A DNA stretch of 14,990 bases from the NCBI GenBank assembly GCA_963925015.1, contig CAWUTX010000006.1, forward strand, positions 1 through 14,990. Reading direction: 5' to 3'. A program made the position numbers and the translations under genes. Below, one piece after another: positions 7,473 to 14,989 of the stretch. A model generated the notes under the pieces. That model was given only the letters and a program-made list of their open reading frames with translations, did no database searches and was not told the DNA's origin. Source of the stretch: JAQBXX01 sp963925015. Its GTDB lineage: Bacteria > Pseudomonadota > Gammaproteobacteria > SURF-13. Every line of letters starts with the position of its first letter. Position 1 is the first letter of the stretch.

Positions 7473-7733
7473 ATGGCGTTGCTGATTACCGACGCGTGCA
7501 TCAATTGCGATGTGTGCCTGCCGGAATGCCCGAACAGTGCCATCATGCAGGGCGCGGATATTTTCGTGATCGACCCCGTATTATGCACCGAATGCATCGG
7601 CCATTTTGACAAACCGCAGTGTGTCGAGGTGTGCCCGGTGGACTGCATTCCACTCAACCCCGATGTGGTCGAAACACAAGAACAACTGTACGAAAAATAT
7701 CTCACGCTGACACACCAGAAAGCCGCCATGTGA
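7473..7733 (+). CDS. 2[4Fe-4S] ferredoxin, Alvin type (YfhL-like)
   Basis: An 86-residue low-potential electron carrier. The first cluster motif is C9-x2-C12-x2-C15-x3-C19-P. The second has the enlarged spacing C38-x2-C41-x8-C50-x3-C54-P, with a further Cys58. The eight-residue insertion and the short C-terminal tail define the Allochromatium vinosum (Alvin) subfamily, whose two clusters have very unequal, very low potentials. Nine cysteines are present, of which eight should be ligands. The ATG has AGAGG seven bases upstream. The gene has its own promoter with an IscR-like operator. Redox partners are not indicated by the neighbours. In some genomes this ferredoxin sits beside coaD, but not here. 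Confidence 0.93.
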   Translation: MALLITDACINCDVCLPECPNSAIMQGADIFVIDPVLCTECIGHFDKPQCVEVCPVDCIPLNPDVVETQEQLYEKYLTLTHQKAAM

Positions 7734-7841
7734 GTCGTATCTGCGTTATATTTGACGCTTCAAGCATTTGCATGAGCGCAACCGTCTGTACGTCTCATGT
7801 GCTGCGTCACCACCCTTTAACCGCCAGCAGGACAATAGATA

Positions 7842-8441
7842 ATGTCGAACACGCATAAACACAGCAAGAAAGACCTGGAAGTCATGGCGCATATCCGCGC
7901 GCTGCTTGAGCACATCGGCGAGGACCCTGATCGTGACGGATTGCGCGACACGCCGGCGCGCGTGCTTGACGTGCTGGCGGATCATTTCCAGGGCTATGAG
8001 CAGGATCCGAAAGAGCATCTGATGAAGACGTTTGAAGACGTGCAGGGGTACGACGAACTGGTGCTGGTGTCCGACATCGAGCTGCACAGCCACTGCGAAC
8101 ACCACATGGTGCCGTTTTTGGGCAAGGCACATGTGGCCTACATTCCCGATGGACGCATCGTCGGCCTGTCGAAACTCGCGCGCGTGGTGGATATTTATTC
8201 CAAGCGTTTGCAGGTGCAGGAAAAACTCACCGCGCAGATAGCAGACATAATTCAAGAGGTATTGCAGCCGCAGGGCGTGGCGGTGATTCTCCAGTGTCAG
8301 CATTTCTGCATGTGTTATCGCGGCGCGCGCAAACCCGGCTCATGGACGACCACAAGCAAGCTGCACGGTCTGTTCCTGAAGAATGCCTCATCGCGCATGG
8401 AGCTGTTTACCCTCATCGGCATGAAGCGCGAGCTGAATTAA
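7842..8441 (+). CDS. folE: GTP cyclohydrolase I
   Basis: Converts GTP to 7,8-dihydroneopterin triphosphate, the first step of folate (and often queuosine) synthesis. The 199 residues are close to the E. coli enzyme (222). The zinc site is complete: Cys85 and His88 in HSHCEHH, and Cys156 in QHFCMCYRG. The substrate-pocket phrase VAYIPDGRIVGLSKLARVVD and the QVQEKLT helix are conserved. The C-terminal region (GSWTTTSKLHGLFLKNASSR) resembles the E. coli form. The ATG is preceded by CAGGA. The 108-base gap after the ferredoxin gene holds no strong promoter that I can identify, so shared transcription with the ferredoxin is possible. Confidence 0.94.
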   Translation: MSNTHKHSKKDLEVMAHIRALLEHIGEDPDRDGLRDTPARVLDVLADHFQGYEQDPKEHLMKTFEDVQGYDELVLVSDIELHSHCEHHMVPFLGKAHVAYIPDGRIVGLSKLARVVDIYSKRLQVQEKLTAQIADIIQEVLQPQGVAVILQCQHFCMCYRGARKPGSWTTTSKLHGLFLKNASSRMELFTLIGMKRELN

Positions 8442-8526
8442 GAGCGCTCACAAGCGGCAGGGCAATACTCTGGGAAGCGCATAATCGAGGCGTTGAGGTG
8501 CGCGAGATCAATAGAGGAACCCTGGA

Positions 8527-9367
8527 ATGATGAGCGAAGGAGTCCATCCTGCCGACGCAATAACACTGTATCCCTCCAATTTACCCAGGCTCGGTGCGCG
8601 TCCCCGCAACACACGCAAAGGTGATTACGGCCGCGTGCTCGTCATCGGCGGCGATCACGGCATGTCCGATGCAGTAGGGCTTGTGGCGGAGGCGGCGGCC
8701 CGCGTGGGGGCTGGTCTGCATCGCCACGCGCAGCGCGCACGCAGAGCACATCAGCGCGCAGTGGCCGGAGCTGTTGTGCTACGGCGTGGAGAATGCCAAC
8801 GAACTGCGTCCATTACTGGACGCGACGAACGTTATCGTTATCGGACCGGGTCTGAGTCAGTCGCCGTGGGCGCGCGAATTATTTTCCGCCGTGCTGGAGA
8901 CAGATTTACCGTGTGTGGTGGATGCCGATGCGCTCAACCTGCTGGCGGCGGAACCTGTCGTGCGTGAGGCGTGCGTGTTCACGCCGCATCCGGGCGAAGC
9001 GGGGCGGCTTCTGGCGTGCAGCAGCGCGGACATTCAGGCCGACCGCTTTAACGCGGTGCGCGAAGTGCGGCGGCGCTATGGCGGCGTCGTGGTGCTGAAG
9101 GGTGCGGGTACGCTGGCGGCGGCGGGTGACGAGCCCGTCGACATTTGCGTCGGCGGCAATCCCGGCATGGCCAGCGCGGGCATGGGTGACGTGCTGAGCG
9201 GCGTGATCGCCGGTTTGATCGCGCAAGGTTTAAGTCTGCGGGATGCTGCCCGCCTCGGGGTGTGGTTGCACGCCGAGGCGGGCGACCGTGCTGCACGGGC
9301 AGGTGAGCGCGGCTTGCTCGCAGGCGATCTGATGCCGTATTTGCGCCGCCTGGTGAACCGGTTGTGA
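8527..9367 (+). pseudogene. nnrD: ADP-dependent NAD(P)H-hydrate dehydratase, frameshifted
   Basis: NnrD dehydrates S-NADHX, repairing damaged NAD(P)H. The first frame (from ATG 8527, AGAGGA upstream) gives GRVLVIGGDHGMSDA up to ARVGAGL near 8722, then runs into unrelated sequence and stops at 8967. The family sequence resumes one frame on as LVCIATRSAHAEHIS and continues through VVDADALNLLAA, FTPHPGEAGRLL and GNPGMASAGMGDVLSGVIAG to the TGA at 9365-9367. Family members read RVGAGLV at the break. Five bases are missing relative to that, and they fit loss of one copy of a TGGTC tandem pair. The N-terminal epimerase domain (NnrE), usually fused in gammaproteobacteria, is absent. A sequencing error cannot be excluded. 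tsaE overlaps its stop. Confidence 0.85.
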
Positions 9368-9792
9368 CGGCAAAAGAGCGTGTAATTCCTGCGGCTGATG
9401 CGATGGAGGCCTTGGGCGCGGAGCTCGCGCGCACGCTTAAAGACGGCGCGATGGTTTACCTCACAGGTGAGCTGGGCGCGGGCAAGACCACGCTGGTGCG
9501 CGGCCTGCTGCGCGCGCTGGGACATACAACGACCGTGAAGAGCCCAACCTACACGCTGGTCGAGCCGTATTTTTTACAGGGGCGTCATGTATACCACTTT
9601 GATCTTTACCGCCTCACCGGCCCGGATGAGCTTGAGGCCATCGGCGCGCGTGATTATTTTCATCCCGGCGCGCTGTGTCTGATCGAATGGCCGGAGCGGG
9701 GCAGGGGATTTCTGCCCGCGCCTGACATCGAGATCGCGTTGAGCCATGACCCGGCGGGGCGCAGGGCTCGCCTGACCGCGCTTTTATTTTGA
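9364..9792 (+). CDS. tsaE: tRNA threonylcarbamoyladenosine biosynthesis ATPase TsaE
   Basis: TsaE is the ATPase partner of TsaD-TsaB in making t6A at position 37 of ANN-decoding tRNAs, and is essential in most bacteria. The 142 residues contain Walker A GELGAGKTT (35-43), the switch-like SPTYTLVEPY (60-69), HFDLYRL with Asp80, and the LIEWPERG signature with Glu108. The start is a GTG that overlaps the nnrD stop in the sequence GTGA, so translation is probably coupled; the nnrD frameshift might weaken this. The nnrD-tsaE-amidase order is typical of gammaproteobacteria. Confidence 0.95.
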   Translation: MTAKERVIPAADAMEALGAELARTLKDGAMVYLTGELGAGKTTLVRGLLRALGHTTTVKSPTYTLVEPYFLQGRHVYHFDLYRLTGPDELEAIGARDYFHPGALCLIEWPERGRGFLPAPDIEIALSHDPAGRRARLTALLF

Positions 9793-9882
9793 TATTTACA
9801 TGATTATTTGAAGGTTGCGGCCATGTTTTTAGGCCATCTAGGAGGTTTATCGCCTATCCATCTATAAAATAATAAAAAATGC

Positions 9883-9910
9883 TTGCAAAAGCACGCGCTC
9901 TTCCTACAAT
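9883..9910 (+). promoter_or_regulatory. Sigma-70-type promoter of amiC
   Basis: TTGCAA (9883-9888) and TACAAT (9905-9910) are separated by 16 bases, with an A/T-rich tract (9861-9880) just upstream that could act as an UP element. Transcription would start near 9917, too close to the ATG at 9920 for it to have a leader ribosome-binding site. This supports the ATG at 9944 as the amiC start. Confidence 0.75.
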
Positions 9911-9943
9911 AAGGGCCGTATGCAGGTGGGTAGGGCGAACACC

Positions 9944-11338
9944 ATGAGAATTCCGAGTGTCTTGCTTCTGGTCATGCTTTCCACCGCTGTCGCAGCGGCG
10001 CCGGTGGAGATCGTGGGCGTGCGCGTCTGGCCAGCGCCGGACAACACGCGCATCGTGTTTGATCTCAGCGCGGCGGCGGACTATCAGTTCAACCGCAGCG
10101 GCGACCAGATTCAAATCGACCTCGCCCACACCGTATTGCACCCCTCCCTGCCCGCTGTCGATACCAAAAATGGCCTGCTTACCCGGCTTCAGTCGCAACC
10201 TGTGCGTGACGGTGTCCGGCTGATGCTGGCGCTCAAGCCGGGCGTGCAGGCGAAGAGCTTCGTGCTCAAACCCTATCAGCAGTATGGCCATCGCCTCGTT
10301 GTGGACCTGTCCCCGGCCAAGACGGAAGCCGCTGAAACGGTGGCCAAGCCCGCCGCAACGGACAACAAACCGAACCCACCCGCACCGCGCGAGATCGTCA
10401 TCGCCATTGACGCCGGCCACGGCGGTGAAGACCCCGGCGCGCTCGGGCGCAACGGCACGCGCGAGAAGGATGTCGTGATGGCGGTGGCGCGGCGTCTGGA
10501 GGCGCTGGTGCGCGAGGAGGGGGGCATGCGTCCGGTTATGATCCGCGACGGCGATTATTATCTGAGCCTGCGCCAGCGCATGCAGAAGGCGCGTCAACAC
10601 AAGGCCGATTTGCTTATCTCCATACACGCCGATGCCTATTTGCATCCCAACGCCAAGGGCTCGTCGGTCTACACCCTGTCCGAGCGCGGCGCGAGCAATG
10701 AAGCGGCGCGCTGGCTCGCGGAAAGCGAAAATGCGTCCGATCTCGTGGGCGGCGTGAGTCTGGACGACAAGGACGAATTGCTCGCCTCGGTGCTGCTCGA
10801 TCTGTCGCAGACCGCCACCGGCAGCGCGAGTCAGGATATTGCCTCGGAAGTGCTCGACGGGTTGAGAGACGTGGGGCACGTGCATAAGCCGCAGGTGCAG
10901 CAGGCCGGATTCATGGTGCTGAAGTCGCCGGATGTCCCGTCCATCCTAGTCGAAACCGCGTTTATTTCCAATCCGAAGGAAGAGAGCAACCTGCGCGACC
11001 CGGGCTTCCAGCAGTCACTGGCCCAAGCCATGATGAGCGGTGTACGTTCTTATTTTGCGCGCCACGCCCCGCCTGACAGCGCGATTGCGCTACGCGAGCA
11101 CGTGGTAAACCGCGGCGACACCCTCACCGGCATCGCGCGTCAGTATCAAATCAGCCCGCAAGACCTGCGCGCGACAAACAACCTCACAAACGATGTACTG
11201 AAAGCGGGAGCGGTGCTGCGCATACCCGCCACCGAGGCCGCAACAGCGCCCGTCGATACGGATAACCCGCCGCACAAATCCCCCGCTGCGCCGCAGCGCA
11301 AAGCGCCTTTAAGAACAGCCGCTGCTGAAACGTTGTAG
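9944..11338 (+). CDS. amiC: N-acetylmuramoyl-L-alanine amidase with AMIN and LysM domains
   Basis: A periplasmic zinc amidase that cleaves the peptide stem from peptidoglycan during daughter-cell separation. The 464 residues begin with a signal peptide (MRIPSVLLLVMLSTAVAAA, cleavage near 19-20). An AMIN septal-targeting domain follows at about 20-125, a Pro/Lys/Thr linker, amidase_3 at about 150-375, and a LysM peptidoglycan-binding domain at 385-428. Zinc ligands are His159 (DAGHGG), Glu174 (GTREKD) and His228 (ISIHAD), with catalytic Glu337 (ILVETAF). Residues 257-316 are the EnvC/NlpD-regulated autoinhibitory insert typical of AmiB/AmiC. ATG 9944 is chosen because AGGG precedes it and the signal peptide starts there. 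The terminal LysM is more AmiB-like in E. coli terms. mutL, the usual next gene, is missing. Confidence 0.93.
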   Translation: MRIPSVLLLVMLSTAVAAAPVEIVGVRVWPAPDNTRIVFDLSAAADYQFNRSGDQIQIDLAHTVLHPSLPAVDTKNGLLTRLQSQPVRDGVRLMLALKPGVQAKSFVLKPYQQYGHRLVVDLSPAKTEAAETVAKPAATDNKPNPPAPREIVIAIDAGHGGEDPGALGRNGTREKDVVMAVARRLEALVREEGGMRPVMIRDGDYYLSLRQRMQKARQHKADLLISIHADAYLHPNAKGSSVYTLSERGASNEAARWLAESENASDLVGGVSLDDKDELLASVLLDLSQTATGSASQDIASEVLDGLRDVGHVHKPQVQQAGFMVLKSPDVPSILVETAFISNPKEESNLRDPGFQQSLAQAMMSGVRSYFARHAPPDSAIALREHVVNRGDTLTGIARQYQISPQDLRATNNLTNDVLKAGAVLRIPATEAATAPVDTDNPPHKSPAAPQRKAPLRTAAAETL

Positions 11339-11506
11339 CCTGATTTCTGCTGTGCCGAGTCCGCAATTAGCGACCATTGTCAGTCCCCAGCTTCATAAAA
11401 AATGGGCGATCCACTTCGGTCTTAATCAAAAATCAATCGTGTCTGATCTTACTCACGCTTGATGGACGCCCTAACGGGGGGATACTTACCCTGATAGGAG
11501 CAGACC

Positions 11507-11662
11507 ATGAACCGCAAACCCTGCAAGCAATATAGCCCGGAATTTAAACTGGAAGCCCTGCGCCTGGCAACAGTTGGCGACAAGTACACCGCGTGTGCAC
11601 GCGCAACTGTGTGCCCAGGGCGAACCCTGCTGCAAGAATACTGTAGCGCGGCTCATGCATGA
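11507..11662 (+). pseudogene. IS3-family OrfA N-terminal fragment
   Basis: The ATG has AGGAG six bases upstream. The first 25 residues or so (YSPEFKLEALRLATVGDK) are a typical IS3 OrfA helix-turn-helix start. After about 11583 the frame runs out of phase through orfB DNA and stops at a TGA, giving 51 residues in total. Only the beginning is genuine OrfA. Confidence 0.75.
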
Positions 11663-11847
11663 CGCCGGCATCGTTCCCAAGACGATCCGCCGCTTCAAGG
11701 TGACGACCGACTCGCGTCATACTAAGGCCGCTCCTAACCTGCTCGGTCGCGTCTTCACGGCGGCGCAGCCCAACGACTGCTGGCTGACTGACATCACCTT
11801 CATTGCAACACGCGCTAGCTGGCTCTATCTGGCCGCGATCATCGATT
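11583..11847 (+). pseudogene. IS3-family OrfB transposase internal fragment
   Basis: This frame encodes an internal piece of the IS3 OrfB transposase: STPRVHAQLCAQGE and NTVARLMHDAGI (HTH_21), TTDSRH, then the start of the integrase core with WLTDITFIATRASWLYLAAI and IDL. The first catalytic Asp of the DDE triad (in TDITF) is present. The remaining acidic residues lie beyond the break. It has no start of its own and has lost both ends. Confidence 0.8.
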
Positions 11848-13101
11848 TACCGGTTAAAGCAGGAGGCGGCGCTGGGGATAGGCGGCGCGCGCATGCTGCA
11901 GGCACTCGGGTTCAATGTGCGTCAGTATCATATGAATGAGGGCCATTCCGCGCTGCTTGCGTTCGAGCTGCTGCGCCGTTATGCCTATTCGCCTGAGGAT
12001 TTGCGGCCAAGCGAATCACCGTACAATATGCCGCGCGTGCGTGAGCAACGCAACTTCACCACGCATACTCCGGTGGAGGCGGGGTACGATCAGTTTTCCT
12101 ACAATCTCGTGCAGCGGGTGCTGAACGATTTTGTTGATCTGGCTACACTCAAGTCGCTGGCCGGGAAAGACGTGCTTAATATGACGCAGCTTGCGCTCAA
12201 CCTGAGTCAGTTTGTCAACGGTGTGGTCAAGCGCCATGCCGAGGTATCGCAAAAAATGTTTCCGGGTTACAGCGTGCATGCCGTGACCAACGGAGTGCAT
12301 CCTTATTCATGGTCTGCGCCGGCCTTTGCAAAACTCTATGATCATTATCTGCCCGGCTGGTGCCACGAGCCGGAACTCCTGTCACGCGCTGACCGTATCC
12401 CGGAAGAGGCGATCTGGACGGCGCATATGGAGGCCAAGCGCGCGCTCGTCGAAAAGGTCAAAACCCTGACCGGCGTAAATCTGAACTTGAGTGTGCTGAC
12501 GCTCGGTTTCGCGCGGCGCATGACGGACTACAAGCGCCCTGATCTGTTGTTCACCGATCTGGCGCGCCTCAAGGCGATCGCGCAGGAACGCCCGTTTCAA
12601 CTGGTGCTCGCGGGCAAGGCGCATCCGCATGATGAAGGCGGCAAGCGTCTGATCGAGCTGCTCCATCAACATATGCGCGAACTCGCGGGCAGCATCACCA
12701 TGGCCTATCTGCCCAACTACAATCTGGATATGGCGCAGGCCATGACCTCTGGCGTGGGCGTGTGGCTCAACACGCCGCTGCGGCCGTTGGAGGCCTCCGG
12801 CACCAGCGGCATGAAGGCCGCTTTTAATGGCGTACCGCAGTTGAGCGTGCTGGACGGCTGGTGGGTGGAGGGTTGCATCGAAGGCGTGACCGGTTGGGCG
12901 ATCGGCGATTCCAGCGAATCGAAAAATTCCGATGATGCGGTGACGCTTTATCAAAAGCTCGAACAAGTCGTGCTGCCGCTGTACTACAGCGACCGTGCCG
13001 GGTGGATCGGTGTGATGAAGGGTGCGATCAGCAAGAACGCCTGCTATTTCAACAGCCACCGCATGATGCGCCGTTACGCCGCCGAAGCCTATATCCGCTG
13101 A
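11848..13101 (+). pseudogene. glgP: Alpha-glucan (glycogen) phosphorylase, 5'-truncated by IS remnant
   Basis: GT35 phosphorylases release glucose-1-phosphate from glycogen using pyridoxal phosphate. What remains is about 417 residues starting exactly at the conserved YRLKQEAALGIGG, followed by YHMNEGHSALL, TNGVHPYSW, GFARRMTDYKRPDL and EASGTSGMKAAFNG, with the PLP-binding Lys encoded at 12814-12816. This is the short form of the family. The N-terminal region, probably 150-200 residues, is gone, and the frame instead runs back into IS3 orfB DNA. No good start with a ribosome-binding site is visible, so it is most likely inactive. The acetate kinase gene follows after two bases. Confidence 0.85.
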
Positions 13102-13103
13102 AC

Positions 13104-14277
13104 GTGCGCCTGCTGATATTTAACGCCGGCAGTTCATCGCTCAAATTCCAGTTGTTCGAAGCGAGTGATGCGGGATTGCAGCCCGTCGTCAAGGGCGCTG
13201 TCAGTGGATTAAGCGCGGATGCGCTGTGCCGCTATCAGATCAACGCTAAGCAGGAAGAAGAGCGCGCGCACATTGCCGATCACGCTCAAGCCGCGCGCTG
13301 GGTGTTTGCGCGCATGCAAAAGCACTTTTGTCTTTCCTGGGGCCACTCCATCGCGGCGACCGGGCATCGTGGAGTGCATGGTGGCACGCTGTTCACTTCG
13401 CCCGCGCGCGTGACGCTGGAGGTACTCGCCGGTATCGAGTCGCTGAACCCGCTGGCCCCGCTGCATAATCCCGCCGCCGTTGCGGTGATGCGCGCATGCC
13501 GCAGTGGCGGTCTTCGATACCCCCTTTTTTTATGATCTTCCCGATGCGGCGCGCACCTATGCCGTGCCCGCCGAGTGGACATCGATGTTCGGTATCCGGC
13601 GCTATGGATTTCACGGCATCGCGCACCGTTATATGTATGAGCGTTACCTTGAGATCAGCGCTGCGGATAAAGACGCGAGCCGGATAGTCACCTTGCAGCT
13701 AGGGCAGGGCTGTTCGATTACCGCGTTGCGCGGCGGGAATCCGCTGGACACCAGCATGGGCTTTACTCCGCTCGAAGGCCTCATCATGGCGACACGCCCC
13801 GGTGATGTGGATGCGGGCGTGCTGTTGCATCTGTTAAAGCAGGGCGTGAGTTTGCCTGAGTTGAGCGAAGGCCTGCACAACCGCTCCGGACTGCTGGCGC
13901 TCTCCTCTGCCGGCGCCGACATGCGCACGTTGTTGCAACTCGAAGCTCAGGGCCACGAGGGCGCGGTGCGCGCAGTGGAGGCCTTTTGCCTGCGCGCGCG
14001 TAAATATCTCGGTGCCTACGTTGCGCTGCTCGGCGGTGCTGACGCCGTGATTTTCGGCGGCGGGGTGGGTGAGCACGCGCCGGAGATCCGCGCGCGCATC
14101 CTCAGGCAGATGGAGTGGTGCGGTTTACTGTTGGACGAGACGGCCAATGCCGCTGCATGCGGCGTGGAACGCCGCATCTCCGCAACGGGTTCAACGCTCG
14201 CTGCCTACGTGATTCCGGTGGATGAAGAAAAGCTGATGGCGCACGATGTGCGCGACTGTCTCGGCGCGACAGCGTAA
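13104..14277 (+). pseudogene. ackA: Acetate kinase, frameshifted
   Basis: Acetate kinase interconverts acetyl phosphate and acetate with ATP. The first frame starts at a GTG and gives RLLIFNAGSSSLKFQLFE, TGHRGVHGG and PLAPLHNPAAVAVMRAC to about 13500, then stops at 13535. The family sequence resumes in the next frame as VAVFDTPFFYDLP from about 13504, with RRYGFHGIAHRY, SMGFTPLEG, ATRPGDVDAG and FGGGVGEHAPEIR, to the stop at 14275-14277. Between HNP and FDT there are 40 bases where homologues have about 63-69, so roughly 23-29 bases are missing and the frame is broken. The gene probably formed an operon with glgP (two-base gap). It is unlikely to be functional unless the break is an error. 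Confidence 0.88.
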
Positions 14278-14310
14278 GCAGCGGACGACGCTCAATGCGT
14301 AAGATTTACT

Positions 14311-14610
14311 CTATGCAACCGTTCCGCGGCCGGGATTTTTAATGACCTCCAGGGCCTGCAGGATGGGCCCCGCATCGATCTCGCGCATCAGTTTGCCGAT
14401 GTATTGCAATTGACGCCTGCGCGCCCCGCGCTGGCCCATGTTGCGCGCCGCGACGATGGCATTATGTAGGTCTTCTGGCAGGTCGAACTGGGCCAATTGG
14501 CTCGCCGTGAGGCCCACCAGTTCCGCGCCGACGTCTTGCAGTGCGATCATCTCGCGCTTGCGCTGTGACTTGCTCTTTTCACGCGGCTCCAGGTCTTCGT
14601 GCTTAGACAT
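14311..14610 (-). pseudogene. darP: DarP/YjgA (DUF615) ribosome-associated protein, C-terminally truncated
   Basis: DarP (YjgA) assists late maturation of the 50S subunit in E. coli. The 99 residues here cover only the N-terminal half of the usual protein (about 170-183). The family core is visible: KSKSQRKREMIALQDVGAEL, LDLPEDL-like FDLPEDLHNAI, and RRRQLQYIGKLMREID followed by ILQALEVIKN. After NPGRGTVA a stop occurs, and no frame downstream continues the second helical domain, because ackA ends 33 bases away on the other strand. The 3' part therefore seems to have been deleted where the ackA fragment was joined. No strong ribosome-binding site is seen before the ATG. Residual function is doubtful. 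Confidence 0.75.
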
Positions 14611-14658
14611 GTCGCGCTCGCATCTTAAAGTTCATTTATCATGTAACCTTCAATTAGA

Positions 14659-14707
14659 GGGGACGCTACCCTTTGTTTAATCGCTTCTTTTAAAGGGTAG
14701 CGCCCCC
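14659..14707. repeat. 16-bp-arm palindrome, REP/IS-associated type
   Basis: GGGGACGCTACCCTTT (14659-14674) and AAAGGGTAGCGCCCCC (14692-14707) are complementary at 15 of 16 positions around a 17-base loop. It lies exactly between the darP start and the IS3 orfB fragment that begins about nine bases later. Palindromes of this form are often associated with Y1 (IS200/RAYT-type) transposases; that link is inference. The T-rich loop and following TTTATT could also make it a weak plus-strand terminator. Confidence 0.7.
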
Positions 14708-14715
14708 TTTATTCC

Positions 14716-14835
14716 GACTACATCGAGCCGTTTTACAACCGAAGGCACCGTCACTCGACACGCGGCTACAAGTCGCCGCCCCAGTTCATGCATGACTGGA
14801 TCAGCGCTCAGCATGAGAAAAAACAGGCAGCATGA
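14716..14835 (+). mobile_element. IS3-family OrfB C-terminal remnant
   Basis: Read in frame, 14716-14835 encodes DYIEPFYNRRHRHSTRGYKS then PPQFMHDWISAQHEKKQAA and a stop. This is the standard end of IS3 OrfB (compare YIE-FYN-RRHS-LGY-SP). It has the same orientation as the remnant at 11444-11847, but the middle of the transposase, including the rest of the DDE motif, is missing from both. No clear right terminal repeat matching TGATCTTACTCAC is found in the 78 bases before the tRNA gene. Confidence 0.8.
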
Positions 14836-14913
14836 GCGCCACCCGTTGGAAGACGAAAAACCGAGGGAGGCTCACCCTGATTCCCAATTATGAACAGCTG
14901 ACTGGCTTTAAAA

Positions 14914-14989
14914 TGGCGTCCCCAAGGGGATTCGAACCCCTGTCGCCGCCGTGAAAGGGCAGTGTCCTAGGCCTCTAGACGATGGGGAC
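14914..14989 (-). tRNA. tRNA-Glu (anticodon UUC)
   Basis: Complete 76-base cloverleaf on the minus strand with encoded CCA (TGG at 14914-14916 on the plus strand). The acceptor stem GTCCCCA pairs with TGGGGAC and the discriminator base is G. The anticodon loop CCTTTCACG gives anticodon TTC, and the T arm carries GTTCGAATC. It reads glutamate codons GAA/GAG. Its 3' side faces the IS3 remnant; its promoter lies outside the window. Confidence 0.96.

Larger units (their letters stand above)
11444..11847 (+). mobile_element. IS3-subgroup insertion sequence, left-end remnant
   Basis: The left terminus TGATCTTACTCACGCTTGAT resembles the left end of IS3 (TGATCTTACCCA...). It is followed by a leader with TAGGAG and the start of orfA. 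The element has suffered an internal deletion that joins the first part of orfA to the middle of orfB (near 11583), and a terminal deletion that cuts orfB just after the first catalytic Asp region, where alpha-glucan phosphorylase sequence begins (about 11845-11850). The right end is missing here. The remnant cannot transpose on its own. The 105 bases between amiC and its left end (11339-11443) show nothing I recognise. Confidence 0.8.

Noticed and set aside
8700..8740. Programmed ribosomal frameshift in nnrD
   Set aside because: No slippery heptamer with a downstream structure is evident, and the family is not known for recoding. The lost 5-base repeat explains the break.
9854..10885. Long open minus-strand frame opposite tsaE/amiC
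   Set aside because: It is the antisense of a clearly conserved amidase in GC-rich DNA; its translation shows no recognisable domain.
11339..11443. Start of mutL after amiC
   Set aside because: No frame shows the highly conserved MutL N terminus (ANQIAAGEV).
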